A stretch of 64,000 nucleotides of DNA from Solirubrobacteraceae bacterium (GTDB lineage Bacteria > Actinomycetota > Thermoleophilia > Solirubrobacterales > Solirubrobacteraceae), in NCBI GenBank assembly GCA_029263125.1, contig JAJCYD010000007.1:124001-188000 (forward strand), read 5' to 3'. Below are positions 34,915-43,911 of the stretch, one piece after another. The notes under the pieces are model-generated. The model worked only from the letters and a program-made list of their open reading frames with translations, was not told the origin of the DNA and made no database searches. Each line of letters begins with the position of its first letter. Position 1 is the stretch's first letter. A program made the position numbers and the translations under genes.

Positions 34915-36108
34915 ATGGACGCATGCCGCACCCCCGTCGCAGGCCGGGCGGACCGCTGCCCGGGCGTGCTGGACCCGCACGAGGCGGCCGATGGCCGGCT
35001 GGTCCGCGTGCGCGTGCCGGGCGGGCGCATCGACGCGGCCGGGTTGCGTGCCGTCGCCGACGTGGCGGCGCTCGGCAATGGCATCGTCGAGCTGACGTCG
35101 CGCGCGAGCCTGCAGATCCGCGGGCTCGCCGCCGACGCCGGTCAGGCGGTCGTGGTGGGCCTGCGCTCCGGCGGCCTGCTGGCGTCGCCGGAGCACGACC
35201 GTGTCCGCAACGTGCTCGCCAGTCCGGTCGCCGGGCGCCATCCGCGTTCGCACACCGCCACCGACGAGGTCGTGGTCGCCTTCGACGAGGCGCTGTGCTC
35301 GGACGCGGGTCTCGCGTCGTTGCCGGGACGCTTCCTGTTCGCCTTCGACGACGGGAGCGCCATCGCCGATTGGCGGCGAGCCGACGTCGGGCTCGTGGCG
35401 CTGGGATCCGCAACGTTCGAGCTGTGGATCGGCGGCCGCCCGACGACGTTGCTGGCCTCACCGCACGACGCGCCGCGGCTCGCGCTCGCCGCCGCCGGCG
35501 CCTTCCTGCAGCGCGCCGGCGGAGCGTGGCACGTCGCCGACCTCGACGACGGCGCGCGGCGGATCGCATGCGCACTCGGCGGCGAGCTGCGCGACCGCCT
35601 GCCGCAAGCGACGCGGGACCTGCCCGCCGGCGTGCTCGAGCAGCTCGACGGGCGCGTCGCCGTGACGGCGCTCGCGCCGCTTGGCCGCCTCAGCGGCGCC
35701 GACGTGCTCGCGCTCGCGGCGCTCGCCGGTGAGGTCCGGCTGTCTGCGGCTCGCACGCTGACGATCGTCGACGTCGCCCGCGACGACGTGCACGCGTTGA
35801 CCGCGGCGCTGACCGCGCTCGGCCTCGTCACGGCGCCCGGGTCCGGCTGGCAGGGCCTGTCGGCATGCGCCGGTCTGGGCGCCTGCTCCGGCGCGCGCGT
35901 GGATGTGCGTGCCGCGGCGACGGCTCGGGCTCGGGTGCGCGAATCCGACGCCCCGCCGGAGCACTGGTCGGCGTGCGAGCGTGGTTGCGGACGCCCGCGC
36001 GACGTGGCGATCGAGATCTGCGCGACCGGCGGTGGGCTGGCCGTCGGCGACCTCCATGTCGGCGACGTGCCGGCGGCGCTCGCGCTGCTCGCGGACAGCC
36101 CCCCGTGA
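34915..36108 (+). CDS. cobG: Precorrin-3B synthase (CobG)
   Basis: Iron-sulfur/sirohaem-type monooxygenase that hydroxylates precorrin-3A at C-20 using oxygen; it marks the aerobic cobalamin route. The 397 residues show the sulfite-reductase fold (LTSRASLQIRGL, GAFLQRAGGAWHVADLDDGA) and four cysteines for the 4Fe-4S cluster in SACAGLGACSG and CERGCG. A strong AGGAGG precedes the ATG. The stop overlaps cobH as GTGA. It is the first gene behind the plus-strand riboswitch. Confidence 0.9.
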   Translation: MDACRTPVAGRADRCPGVLDPHEAADGRLVRVRVPGGRIDAAGLRAVADVAALGNGIVELTSRASLQIRGLAADAGQAVVVGLRSGGLLASPEHDRVRNVLASPVAGRHPRSHTATDEVVVAFDEALCSDAGLASLPGRFLFAFDDGSAIADWRRADVGLVALGSATFELWIGGRPTTLLASPHDAPRLALAAAGAFLQRAGGAWHVADLDDGARRIACALGGELRDRLPQATRDLPAGVLEQLDGRVAVTALAPLGRLSGADVLALAALAGEVRLSAARTLTIVDVARDDVHALTAALTALGLVTAPGSGWQGLSACAGLGACSGARVDVRAAATARARVRESDAPPEHWSACERGCGRPRDVAIEICATGGGLAVGDLHVGDVPAALALLADSPP

Positions 36109-36734
36109 CCGCCTACATCCGCGACGGCGCGGAGATCTATCGCCGCTCGTTTCAGACGATCCGCTCCGAGGCCGACCTCGACGGGCTGGAGGTGGTGCTC
36201 GAACGCACCGTCGTGCGGATGATCCACGCGTGTGGGATGGTCGACCTCGCGGCCGACGTCGCCGCCTCGCCGGGCTTCGGACCGGCCGCCGAGCGGGCGC
36301 TGCGAGCCGGGGCGCCGATCCTCTGCGACACGTCGATGGTCGCCGCCGGGGTGACCCGCGCGCGCCTGCCCGCCGGCAACGACGTCGTCTGCACGCTCGC
36401 CGACGAGCGCGTCGCGTCGCTCGCACGGGAGCTCGGCACGACGCGCAGTGCCGCCGCGCTGCAGCTGTGGCGCCCGCGGCTGGAGGGATCGGTCGTCGTC
36501 GTCGGCAACGCGCCGACCGCGCTGTTCGCGCTGCTGGAGATGCTCGAGCGCGACGCCGTCGCCGGGCCCGCGGCGGTCATCGGCGTCCCGGTCGGCTTCA
36601 TCGGCGCGGCGGAGTCGAAGGTCGCGCTGGCCACGCACCCGGCGGTCGCCGAGCACCTCGTGGTGCACGGCCGTCGCGGTGGCAGCGCGATCGCCGCGGC
36701 GGCGGTCAACGCGCTGGCGAGCGCGACCGAATGA
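36105..36734 (+). CDS. cobH: Precorrin-8X methylmutase (CobH)
   Basis: Moves the C-11 methyl group to C-12, giving hydrogenobyrinate. The 209-residue protein starts at a GTG overlapping the cobG stop. Typical motifs: IYRRSFQTIRSEADL, the catalytic histidine in RMIHACGMVD, ILCDTSMVAAGV and GFIGAAESKVAL. The stop overlaps the next ATG (ATGA). Length and motifs are normal. Confidence 0.94.
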   Translation: MTAYIRDGAEIYRRSFQTIRSEADLDGLEVVLERTVVRMIHACGMVDLAADVAASPGFGPAAERALRAGAPILCDTSMVAAGVTRARLPAGNDVVCTLADERVASLARELGTTRSAAALQLWRPRLEGSVVVVGNAPTALFALLEMLERDAVAGPAAVIGVPVGFIGAAESKVALATHPAVAEHLVVHGRRGGSAIAAAAVNALASATE

Positions 36735-38194
36735 GCGGATGCCTGTACGGCGTCGGCGTCGGTCCCGGCGACCCCGAGCTGCTGACGCTGAAGGCCGCGC
36801 GCGTGATCGAGGCGGCGGGCGTCGTGGCCTACCCCGTGGCCCGGCACGGCCGCAGCGTCGCTCGCGCGATCGCCGCGTCGCACCTGCGCGCGGACGCGAT
36901 CGAGATCGCGCTGACCTATCCGGTGACGACCGAGACGACCGATCACCCCGGTGGTTACGAGGGCGCCCTGTGCGCCTTCTACGACGACGCCGCGGCGACG
37001 ATCGCCGCGCACCTCGATGGCGGGCGCGACGTCGCCGTGCTGTGCGAGGGCGACCCGTTCTTCTACGGCTCCTACATGTACCTGCACGAGCGCCTCGCCC
37101 CGCGCTTTGCGACCGAGGTCGTCGCGGGCGTGACCTCGTTCAGCGCCGCGGCCGCCTCGGCCGGTATGCCGCTGGCCAAGCGCGACGACGTGCTCAGCGT
37201 GCTGCCCGGCACGCTGTCGCCCGATGCGCTGGCGGCGCACCTCCAGGGCGCCGACGCGTCCGTCGTGATCAAGCTCGGGCGCACCTTTGACGGCGTGCGC
37301 GCGGCGGCGGAGGCCGCCGGCGTGGCCGGGCGCGCGGTGTACGTCGAGCGCGCGAGCTCGGAGAGCGAGCGGCGCGTGGCGCTGCGCGATGTCGAGGGTC
37401 CCGTGCCGTACATGTCGCTCGTGCTCGTCCCCGCGGCGCGTCGGGCAGCGACCGCGCGAGCCGGCCGGCCGGGCAGCGTCGTGGTCGTGGGCATCGGGCC
37501 CGCCGGGGTGCGCTGGCTGACACACGAGGCGCACGTCGAGCTGGCCGCGGCCGACGACCTCGTCGGCTATGAGGCCTACCTGGCGCGCGTGCCGGTGCGA
37601 CGGGGGCAGCGCCGTCACGCCAGCGACAACCGCGTCGAGGCGCAGCGCGCGCGCCACGCCCTCAAGCTTGCCGCCGGCGGGTCGCGCGTGGCGGTCGTGT
37701 CCTCGGGCGATCCTGGCATCTTCGCGATGGCCGCCGCCGTGTTCGAGCAGGCGGAGTCCAATGGCGCCGTGGACGTGCGCGTCGTGCCCGGGCTGTCGGC
37801 GATGCAGGCCGTTGCGGCGCGCGTCGGCGCGCCCCTGGGCCACGACTTCTGCGTGATCTCGCTGTCTGATCAGCTCAAGCCCTGGGAGGTCGTGGAGCGG
37901 CGACTGCAAGCCGCCGGCGCGGCCGACCTCGTGCTCGCGCTGTACAACCCCGCATCGCGCTCGCGCCGTGAGCAGCTGCACCGCGCCTTTGAGATCCTGC
38001 GCGAGCATCGCGCGCTGCAGACCCCGGTGGTCGTAGCTCGCGCCGTTGGCGCGCCCGACGAGCAGGTCACGGTCGCGACGCTCGCCGACGTCGATCTCGG
38101 CGTGGTCGACATGCGCACGCTGCTGATCGTCGGGTCCTCGACGACGCGCGTGACCGCCGGCGGCGCCGTCTACACCCCGCGCCGCTACCCATGA
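36731..38194 (+). CDS. cobIJ: Bifunctional CobI-CobJ: precorrin-2 C20- and precorrin-3B C17-methyltransferase
   Basis: A 487-residue fusion of two SAM-dependent corrin methyltransferases. CobI (about 1-235) starts LYGVGVGPGDPELLTLKAAR and has VLCEGDPFFYGSYMYLHERL. CobJ (about 245-487) starts VVVVGIGPAGVRWLTHEA and has VSSGDPGIFAMAA and ALYNPASRSRREQL. It performs C-20 methylation and, after CobG, ring contraction with C-17 methylation. Overlaps both neighbours by 4 bases (ATGA). This fusion is common in actinobacteria. Confidence 0.93.
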   Translation: MSGCLYGVGVGPGDPELLTLKAARVIEAAGVVAYPVARHGRSVARAIAASHLRADAIEIALTYPVTTETTDHPGGYEGALCAFYDDAAATIAAHLDGGRDVAVLCEGDPFFYGSYMYLHERLAPRFATEVVAGVTSFSAAAASAGMPLAKRDDVLSVLPGTLSPDALAAHLQGADASVVIKLGRTFDGVRAAAEAAGVAGRAVYVERASSESERRVALRDVEGPVPYMSLVLVPAARRAATARAGRPGSVVVVGIGPAGVRWLTHEAHVELAAADDLVGYEAYLARVPVRRGQRRHASDNRVEAQRARHALKLAAGGSRVAVVSSGDPGIFAMAAAVFEQAESNGAVDVRVVPGLSAMQAVAARVGAPLGHDFCVISLSDQLKPWEVVERRLQAAGAADLVLALYNPASRSRREQLHRAFEILREHRALQTPVVVARAVGAPDEQVTVATLADVDLGVVDMRTLLIVGSSTTRVTAGGAVYTPRRYP

Positions 38195-38961
38195 GGCGCG
38201 TGTCGGTGATCGGGATCGGCGCGGGCAACCCCGACGACCTCACGCTCGCGGCGATCGCGGCGATCGCCGCGGCCGACGTCTTCTTCGTGATCGACAAGCC
38301 GGGCGCGCGCGAGGAGCTCTCGCGCGCGCGCCTGGCGATCATCGACCGCCATGCGCCGGGCTCGGGGCAGCGCACGGCCCTCGTCGAGGACCCGCAGCGC
38401 GACCGGTCGGCGGAGGCATACGTCGAGGCCGTGGACGACTGGCGCGCGCGCCGGGCAACCGCCTGGGGCCGGCTGATCGCCCGCGAGCTGGCCGGCGACG
38501 AGCACGGCGCGTTCCTCGTCTGGGGCGACCCGGCGCTCTATGACAGCACGATCGCGGTGCTCGACCGGATCGCCGCCGACGGGACGTTGGCCTTCGAGCT
38601 GGACGTCATCCCCGGCATCAGCGCCATCGCGTCGCTGACGGCGCGCCATCGCATCGCGCTGAACCGGGTCGGCCAGGCCGTGCTCGTGACGACGGGGCGG
38701 CGACTCGCCGCGGGCCTGGACTCCGACGCGGCGGACGTCGTCGTGATGCTCGACGCGGGCTGCGCGTTCACGACGGTCGCCGACCGCGACCTGGAGATCT
38801 ACTGGGGCGCGTACCTCGGCACCGAGGACGAGCTGCTCGTCTCCGGCCGCCTCGCCGACGTCGCCGACGACATCGTCCGCTTGCGTGCGCAGGCGCGGGC
38901 GCGCAAGGGCTGGATCATGGACACCTACCTGCTTCGCAAGCCCAGCGCAGCGCTGCGCTGA
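38191..38961 (+). CDS. cobF: Precorrin-6A synthase, deacetylating (CobF)
   Basis: C-1 methyltransferase of the aerobic route that also releases acetate. The 256 residues begin VSVIGIGAGNPDDLTLAAIA and contain FLVWGDPALYDSTI, DVIPGISAIASLTARH and a C-terminal DTYLLRKP. The start overlaps the CobJ stop. The last 47 bases overlap the end of cobK on the other strand. Presence of CobF with CobG confirms the aerobic route. Confidence 0.93.
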   Translation: MRRVSVIGIGAGNPDDLTLAAIAAIAAADVFFVIDKPGAREELSRARLAIIDRHAPGSGQRTALVEDPQRDRSAEAYVEAVDDWRARRATAWGRLIARELAGDEHGAFLVWGDPALYDSTIAVLDRIAADGTLAFELDVIPGISAIASLTARHRIALNRVGQAVLVTTGRRLAAGLDSDAADVVVMLDAGCAFTTVADRDLEIYWGAYLGTEDELLVSGRLADVADDIVRLRAQARARKGWIMDTYLLRKPSAALR

Positions 38962-39649
38962 CGCCCGTCACGGTGGCCGTCTCCCGGCGCGGGGGCCGGC
39001 GCACGACGATGACCGGCAGGCCGCGCTCGCGCGCGGCGTGCAGCTTGGCGACGGTGTGCGGGCCGCCGCTGTCCTTCGTGACGACGACGTCGATGCCGTG
39101 CTCGTCGATCAGGGCGAGCTCTCCGGCGATGTCGTAGGGCCCGCGGTCGAGCAGCAGCTCGTGGTGGCGCGGCAGCGGCGGGGACGGTGGGTCGACGCAG
39201 CGCACGAGAAACCACGCGTCATCGCGCGAGGCGAACGCCGCGAGGCCCTGGCGACCGGTCGTCAGCAGCACCCGCGCGCCGGCCGTGATCGCGCCGGCGG
39301 CGCCGGCGAGGTCCTGCACCCACTGCCAGCGGTCGCCCTCGCGTTCGCGGTATCCGGGGCGCTCGAGGCGCAGCAGCGGGACGTTCGCCTGCGGGCACGC
39401 CCGTGCCGCAGACGACGAGATGCGCTCGGCGAAGGGATGGGTCGCGTCGACGACCGCGCGCACGCGATGCTCATCGATCCAGCCGGCCAGCGCGTCGGGT
39501 CCGCCGAAGCCGCCGATTCGCGTGTGTCCCGGCGGCAGCCGCGGGTTGCTGACACGACCGGCAAGCGATGTCGTCACCGGCACCCCGGCGGCGTGCAGTC
39601 CGGCGGCCAGTTCGCGTGCTTCGGCGGTCCCTCCGAGGATCAGGATCAT
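38915..39649 (-). CDS. cobK: Precorrin-6A reductase (CobK)
   Basis: NADPH-dependent reductase giving precorrin-6B. The 244 residues begin MILILGGTAEARELAAGL and contain VVDATHPFAERISSSA, VLLTTGRQGLAAF and VTKDSGGPHTVAKL, all family motifs. It lies convergent to cobF with a 47-bp overlap, unusual for this tightly packed locus. The start faces the plus-strand gene at 39724 across about 75 bp. Confidence 0.93.
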   Translation of the reverse strand: MILILGGTAEARELAAGLHAAGVPVTTSLAGRVSNPRLPPGHTRIGGFGGPDALAGWIDEHRVRAVVDATHPFAERISSSAARACPQANVPLLRLERPGYREREGDRWQWVQDLAGAAGAITAGARVLLTTGRQGLAAFASRDDAWFLVRCVDPPSPPLPRHHELLLDRGPYDIAGELALIDEHGIDVVVTKDSGGPHTVAKLHAARERGLPVIVVRRPPRRETATVTGVSAALRWACEAGRCP

Positions 39650-39723
39650 CGGAGGCGAGCGTGGCACACCTGCGACCCCCGATCGTGTACAACGCCTGCA
39701 CGACTTCCGAGGAGGTGAGCACC

Positions 39724-40050
39724 GTGCAGTGGGGAGCAGCGAGGACCAGCGTCGACACGATCCGCCGCTATGGCGAGCTCGCCGACCAGGGCGGCGACGC
39801 CTCCGCGGTCGCCGACGCATGGACAGCCGCGGAATTCGACGACGAGATGACCACGCGCTGGCTGGAGGCGCGGTGCTTCGATCCGCAGTCCGCGCGCGAG
39901 CTGGCCGAGCTCGACGTCAGCCCCGAGCAGGCCTCCAAGCGCACGCGCGACGGGGCCGGCGGGGACTACATCGACACGATCGCCTTCAAGGTCGCCAAGG
40001 GCCATCTGTCCGCGCGCCAGGGCGCGGCTCGCGCGGCGTCGAGCCGATGA
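39724..40050 (+). CDS. Small soluble protein of unknown function
   Basis: A 108-residue acidic protein (VDTIRRYGELADQGGDASAV, FDPQSARELAELDVSPEQAS, DTIAFKVAKGHLSARQGAAR). The spacing of helices resembles small regulatory or adaptor proteins, but no family is recognised. The GTG at 39724 follows GAGGAGG at ideal distance, which decides the start. Its stop overlaps the next ATG (ATGA). Position inside the cob locus suggests nothing specific. Confidence 0.7.
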   Translation: MQWGAARTSVDTIRRYGELADQGGDASAVADAWTAAEFDDEMTTRWLEARCFDPQSARELAELDVSPEQASKRTRDGAGGDYIDTIAFKVAKGHLSARQGAARAASSR

Positions 40051-40271
40051 GCGAGGTCGGCAAGGACTTCCCCGAGCCACGGCCGCACCCCAACACGCTG
40101 CCGTGCGCCGACTGCGGTCACGTATGGTTCGAGGGCGAGCGCCGCCACCAGTACGTCGAGGCCGACGGCACGATCACGATCGAGCAGGACGCCGACGTCG
40201 TGTGCCAGCTCTGCCACGTCAAGCGCACGCGGCCGGTCAGCGGCGGCGACGAGGGGGTCAAGTACTGGTAG
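40047..40271 (+). CDS. Small zinc-ribbon-like protein
   Basis: A 74-residue protein with two CxxC pairs, CADCGH near residue 20 and CQLCHV near 53, the pattern of a zinc ribbon. The intervening segment (HVWFEGERRHQYVEADGTIT) is beta-rich. It is translationally coupled to the preceding gene. A strong inverted repeat begins at its stop. It may bind nucleic acid or serve as a small metal-binding adaptor; the family is not recognised. Confidence 0.7.
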   Translation: MSEVGKDFPEPRPHPNTLPCADCGHVWFEGERRHQYVEADGTITIEQDADVVCQLCHVKRTRPVSGGDEGVKYW

Positions 40272-40322
40272 GGGGCGTGTCGAATAGCTCGCGCTGGGCG
40301 CGACTCATTCGACACACCCCCT
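40270..40322. terminator. Bidirectional terminator-like inverted repeat
   Basis: AGGGGGCGTGTCGAAT (40270-40285) and ATTCGACACACCCCCT (40307-40322) form a 16-bp stem with one mismatch and a 21-base loop, between two convergent genes. The plus-strand gene stops at its left arm and cobM stops inside the loop. It should end transcription from both sides, though neither side has a long T tract. Confidence 0.65.
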
Positions 40323-41063
40323 GCCGCGGTCACGCTCGGCGGAGTACAGGTGGCTCTCGCCGGCGCCTCCCGCCTCCAGCGCCGGCCCCACGAGGATCGT
40401 CGCGGTGCGGCGGACGCCGGCGTCGCGAACCTGGCCGGCGATCGTGGCCAGGGTGCCCGTCAGCACGATCTCGTCGGGCCAGCTGGCTCGTGCGACGACC
40501 GCGGCCGGGCAGTGCTCGCCGTAGTGGGCCATCAGCGTCGCGACAATCTCCTCGATCGCCTGCGCGCCGAGGTGGACGACGAGCGTCGCTCCGTGCGCCG
40601 CGAGGTCGGCGAGGCGCTCCCCGCCGGGCATCGCCGAGGCCCGCTTGCCGTAGCGCGTGAGGATGACCGTCTGGGCGACGCCCGGGACGGTCAGCTCGCG
40701 GCCCAGCGCGGCAGCGGCGGCGGCGAACGCGGGCACGCCGGGCGTCACGTCCCACGGGATCTCGAGCTCGTCGAGGCGTCGCATCTGCTCGGCGACCGCG
40801 CTGTAGATCGAGAGGTCACCGGAGTGCAGGCGGGCGGCGTCATGGCCGGCGTGGTGGGCGGCTCGCAGCTCGTCGACGATCTCGTCGAGCGTGAGGTCCT
40901 GGGTGTCGACGATGCGGGCGCCGGCGGGCGCGTTGCCGACGATCTCCGGCGAGACGAGCGCGCCCGCGTACAGGCACACCGGGCTGCCCGCGATCAGGCG
41001 CTGGGCGCGCAGCGTGAGCAGGTCGGGCGCGCCGGGGCCGGCGCCGATGAAGTGCACGGTCAC
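40305..41063 (-). CDS. cobM: Precorrin-4 C11-methyltransferase (CobM)
   Basis: SAM-dependent methyltransferase converting precorrin-4 to precorrin-5. The 252 residues begin VHFIGAGPGAPDLLTLRAQR and contain LHSGDLSIYSAVAEQM, DVTPGVPAFAAAAAALGREL and TRYGKRASAMPGGE. The GTG at 41063 overlaps the cobL stop (GTGA). It is the last gene of the long minus-strand cob operon and ends at the terminator. Confidence 0.94.
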   Translation of the reverse strand: MTVHFIGAGPGAPDLLTLRAQRLIAGSPVCLYAGALVSPEIVGNAPAGARIVDTQDLTLDEIVDELRAAHHAGHDAARLHSGDLSIYSAVAEQMRRLDELEIPWDVTPGVPAFAAAAAALGRELTVPGVAQTVILTRYGKRASAMPGGERLADLAAHGATLVVHLGAQAIEEIVATLMAHYGEHCPAAVVARASWPDEIVLTGTLATIAGQVRDAGVRRTATILVGPALEAGGAGESHLYSAERDRGRGCVE

Positions 41064-42265
41064 GGCTTGATGGCCGTCCACTGCACGACGGGCATCTGCG
41101 CGCGCCAGGAGGTGAACGCGCCGAGCGGCTCGGCGTGGGAGATCTCGATGCGCACGAGCTGGCCGCCGCGGGTCGCGCGGGCCTGCACGAGCGCCTGCTC
41201 ACCCTCCAAGGTCACGGCGTTGGCGACGATGCGCCCGCCTGCGTCCAGCGCCTTCCAGCAGGCGGCCAGGAGTCCATCCGTCGTCAGGCCGCCGCCGATG
41301 AAGATCGCGTCGGGTGACGGCAGGCCGTCGAGCGCGCCGGGCGCCCGGCCGACGCGGACCTCCAGCTCCGGAACGCCGAGCGTGAGCGCGTTGCGCTGCG
41401 CCTGCTGCGCGCGGTCGCGGCGCTCCTCGATGGCGATCGCCTGCGCGGTCGGCTCCGCGCGCAGCCACTCGATCGCGATCGAGCCGCTCGCGGCGCCGAC
41501 GTCCCACAGGCACTGGCCGGGGCCGGGCGCCAGCGCGGCGAGCGTCATCGCGCGGACGTGGCGCTTGGTGAGCTGGCCGTCGCCGCCGTAGGCGTCGTCG
41601 AGCAGGCCGGGGACGCGCGGCAGCAGCGGCGTTCCGGGCACCGCGCGGCACTCGATCGCGACGGCGTGCAGCGGATCGGCCCAGCGCGAGCCCCACGTCG
41701 CCGGCGTCAGCTCGACGATCCGCTCGGCCGGGCCGCCGAGCTGCTCGAGCACGACGAACCGGCTGGCGCCGTACCCGCGCGCGATCAGGATGCGCGCGAT
41801 CCGCGCAGCGCCGTTCTCGCCGGTGACGTAGGCGACGATCCTGCGGCCGGGGGCCAGCTCGCGAACGACGGTCTCCGGGGGCCGCGCGACGGCGCTGACG
41901 AGCCGTACCTCGGCGGCCGGCCAGCCCAACCGCGCGCAGGCGAGCGCGAAGGCGGACGGGTGCGGGTGGACGTCCAGACGCTCCGCTCCGAGCCGGCGCG
42001 CGAGCGTGGCGCCGATGCCATGCAGCATCGGATCGCCGCTGGCGAGCACGCACAGCCTGGCGTCGGTGCGCTGCGCGAGCTCGTCGATCAGCGGCTGCAT
42101 CGGCGATGGCCACGCGCGTGTGTTCGCCGTGACGTCCGACGCGAGCAGCGCGAGCTGGCGCTCGGAGCCGATGACCTCCTCGGCGCCGAGGATCGCGTCG
42201 CGGGCGTGCTCGCCGAGCCCGGCCCAGCCGTCGGCCCCGATTCCGACGACGGCGATCGGCCTCAT
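41060..42265 (-). CDS. cobL: Precorrin-6Y C5,15-methyltransferase, decarboxylating (CobL)
   Basis: Two-domain enzyme methylating C-5 and C-15 and decarboxylating ring C. Residues about 1-195 are the CbiE-like domain (IAVVGIGADGWAGLGEHARD, ASGDPMLHGIGATL); about 205-401 the CbiT-like domain with SAM motif LWDVGAASGSIAIEWLRAEP. The 401-residue length is normal. The ATG overlaps the stop of the cobU-cobC fusion (ATGA). Confidence 0.93.
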   Translation of the reverse strand: MRPIAVVGIGADGWAGLGEHARDAILGAEEVIGSERQLALLASDVTANTRAWPSPMQPLIDELAQRTDARLCVLASGDPMLHGIGATLARRLGAERLDVHPHPSAFALACARLGWPAAEVRLVSAVARPPETVVRELAPGRRIVAYVTGENGAARIARILIARGYGASRFVVLEQLGGPAERIVELTPATWGSRWADPLHAVAIECRAVPGTPLLPRVPGLLDDAYGGDGQLTKRHVRAMTLAALAPGPGQCLWDVGAASGSIAIEWLRAEPTAQAIAIEERRDRAQQAQRNALTLGVPELEVRVGRAPGALDGLPSPDAIFIGGGLTTDGLLAACWKALDAGGRIVANAVTLEGEQALVQARATRGGQLVRIEISHAEPLGAFTSWRAQMPVVQWTAIKP

Positions 42266-43863
42266 CGCCGCGCGGCCATCGCGTCGGCGAGCGCGGCCTC
42301 GATCGCCTCCGCGAGGCGCGCGTTCTCCTGCGGCGAGCGCGCGGTCAGCCGCACGTGACGCTCGTCGAGGCCGGGGAAGCTCGCCGCGGGTCGCACGGCG
42401 ATGTGGTGCTCGCGCAGGGCGGCCGCGAGCGCGACACCGTCGTCGACCTCGATCAGGCAGAAGTTCGTCGCGCTCGGCCACGTGCGCACGCCCGGAATGT
42501 CGCGCAACCGGCTGCAGAGATCGTCGCGTTCGGCGACGACGCGGTCGGCGATCTGCGCTCTCGCCTGCGGGCGACGGGCACTGGCGGCGAGGGCGGCCAG
42601 CGCCAGCGCGTTGGACGACCACGGCGGTCGCACCCCGCGCAGCCGGCGGGCCAGGCGCGGCGGTGCGACGGCGTAGCCCGCGCGCAGGCCGGGGATCCCC
42701 AGCGCCTTCGTGAGGCTGCGTACGACGATCACGTCGTCCAGCGTCTCGCCCGCCAGCGAGCCGGGCTCGCCGGGGACCATGTCCATGAAGGCCTCGTCCA
42801 CGACGACGATCCTTCCACGGCGTCGCAGCACGAGCAGCGCGTGCGCGGGATCCAGCGTGCCGCTCGGCGACGCCGGGTTGCCGACGATCACGAGGTCGGC
42901 CGCATCCGGGACCGCGGCCGGGTCCAGCGCGAATCCGCGGGCGGGGTCGCGCAGCACCCGCGCGACGGGCACGCCATGCGCGCGCAGCGCCGCCTCGGAT
43001 TCGGTGAAGCTCGGATGCACGCAGGCGGCGAGGCGGGGCCGAAGCGCGGGTGCCAGCAGCCACAGCGCCTCGGCCGCGCCGTTGGTCGGGACGATCTCCT
43101 CCGGGTCGCGGCCGTGCAATGCCGACAGCGCGGCGACGGCATCGGCCTCGTCGGGGTAGCGCGTGGCGCCCGCGTCGAGCGCCTGCGCGAGCGCGTCGCG
43201 CAACCACGCCGGCGGGCCGCCGGCGAGGACGTTGACGGCGTGGTCGGCATCGCCGGATGAGACGACGCTGTCGCCATGGTGGCGCAGCTCGTCGACGTCC
43301 GCGGGCATCGTCGCGGGCGCCGCCGCGGCCCCGATCGTGAGCGCCCGGCCGGCCACCACGAGCTCGACGCGACTCGCGCGCGCCGCGAATCGCTGCGTCG
43401 CCTCGCCGAGCAGATCCAGCCATGCGCGCGACGGCGCGTCGGGCGGCAGGAGACCCTCCCCCGCCTGCTCGGCGACGACGATCGCCGTCCCGGCTCGCCG
43501 CGCCGCCGGCACGGCGCGGTCGACGCGACCCAGGACCTCGCCGCAAGCCGCGTCGAGCACCGCCGGGTCGTCGAACGCGCCGGCCTCGTGCAGCGCGCCG
43601 GCGATCCAGGGACCGAGGCCGTCGAGGAGCACGCACACGTCCTCGGCGCCGGAGAAGGCTTCGGCGAGCTCGGCGCCGGCCTGCACCGTCGTCCATGTCG
43701 CGGGCCGCCGCGCGACGTGCGCCTGGATCCGCGCGCGCATCGACGGATCGGCGGCGTCCGCGGTCGCCACGAAGCGCACGGGCAGCCCCGAAGCGAGCGC
43801 CAGGCGCTCGGCATGCGCGCTCTTGCCCGACCGCGTGCCGCCGACGACGAGCAACAGGGTCAT
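42262..43863 (-). CDS. cobU/cobC: CobU-CobC fusion: adenosylcobinamide kinase/guanylyltransferase plus PLP aminotransferase-type domain
   Basis: A 533-residue two-domain protein. The N-terminal 175 residues are CobU/CobP with P-loop GGTRSGKS (8-15) and RARIQAHVARRPATWTT, which phosphorylates and guanylylates adenosylcobinamide. The C-terminal part, from about 190, is a fold-type I PLP enzyme like CobC/CobD (L-threonine-phosphate decarboxylase type), with PTNGAAEALWLLAPAL, VGNPASPSGTLD and the PLP lysine in SLTKALGIPGLRAGY; it would make the aminopropanol linker. No stop or frameshift lies between the domains. The linker is about 15 residues. Confidence 0.9.
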   Translation of the reverse strand: MTLLLVVGGTRSGKSAHAERLALASGLPVRFVATADAADPSMRARIQAHVARRPATWTTVQAGAELAEAFSGAEDVCVLLDGLGPWIAGALHEAGAFDDPAVLDAACGEVLGRVDRAVPAARRAGTAIVVAEQAGEGLLPPDAPSRAWLDLLGEATQRFAARASRVELVVAGRALTIGAAAAPATMPADVDELRHHGDSVVSSGDADHAVNVLAGGPPAWLRDALAQALDAGATRYPDEADAVAALSALHGRDPEEIVPTNGAAEALWLLAPALRPRLAACVHPSFTESEAALRAHGVPVARVLRDPARGFALDPAAVPDAADLVIVGNPASPSGTLDPAHALLVLRRRGRIVVVDEAFMDMVPGEPGSLAGETLDDVIVVRSLTKALGIPGLRAGYAVAPPRLARRLRGVRPPWSSNALALAALAASARRPQARAQIADRVVAERDDLCSRLRDIPGVRTWPSATNFCLIEVDDGVALAAALREHHIAVRPAASFPGLDERHVRLTARSPQENARLAEAIEAALADAMAARR

Positions 43864-43886
43864 GCCAGTGGATGGGTAGCGGGCGC

Positions 43887-43910
43887 TAGCACCAGTGCTA
43901 TCCGGTGCTA
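43887..43910 (-). other. Stem-loop between cobB and the cobU-cobC gene
   Basis: TAGCACC and GGTGCTA flank a 10-base loop in the only non-overlapping junction of the long cob operon (48 bp between genes). It starts two bases after the cobB stop on the minus strand. There is no T tract. It may be an attenuator, a processing site or a weak terminator. Confidence 0.4.
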
Positions 43911-43911
43911 C

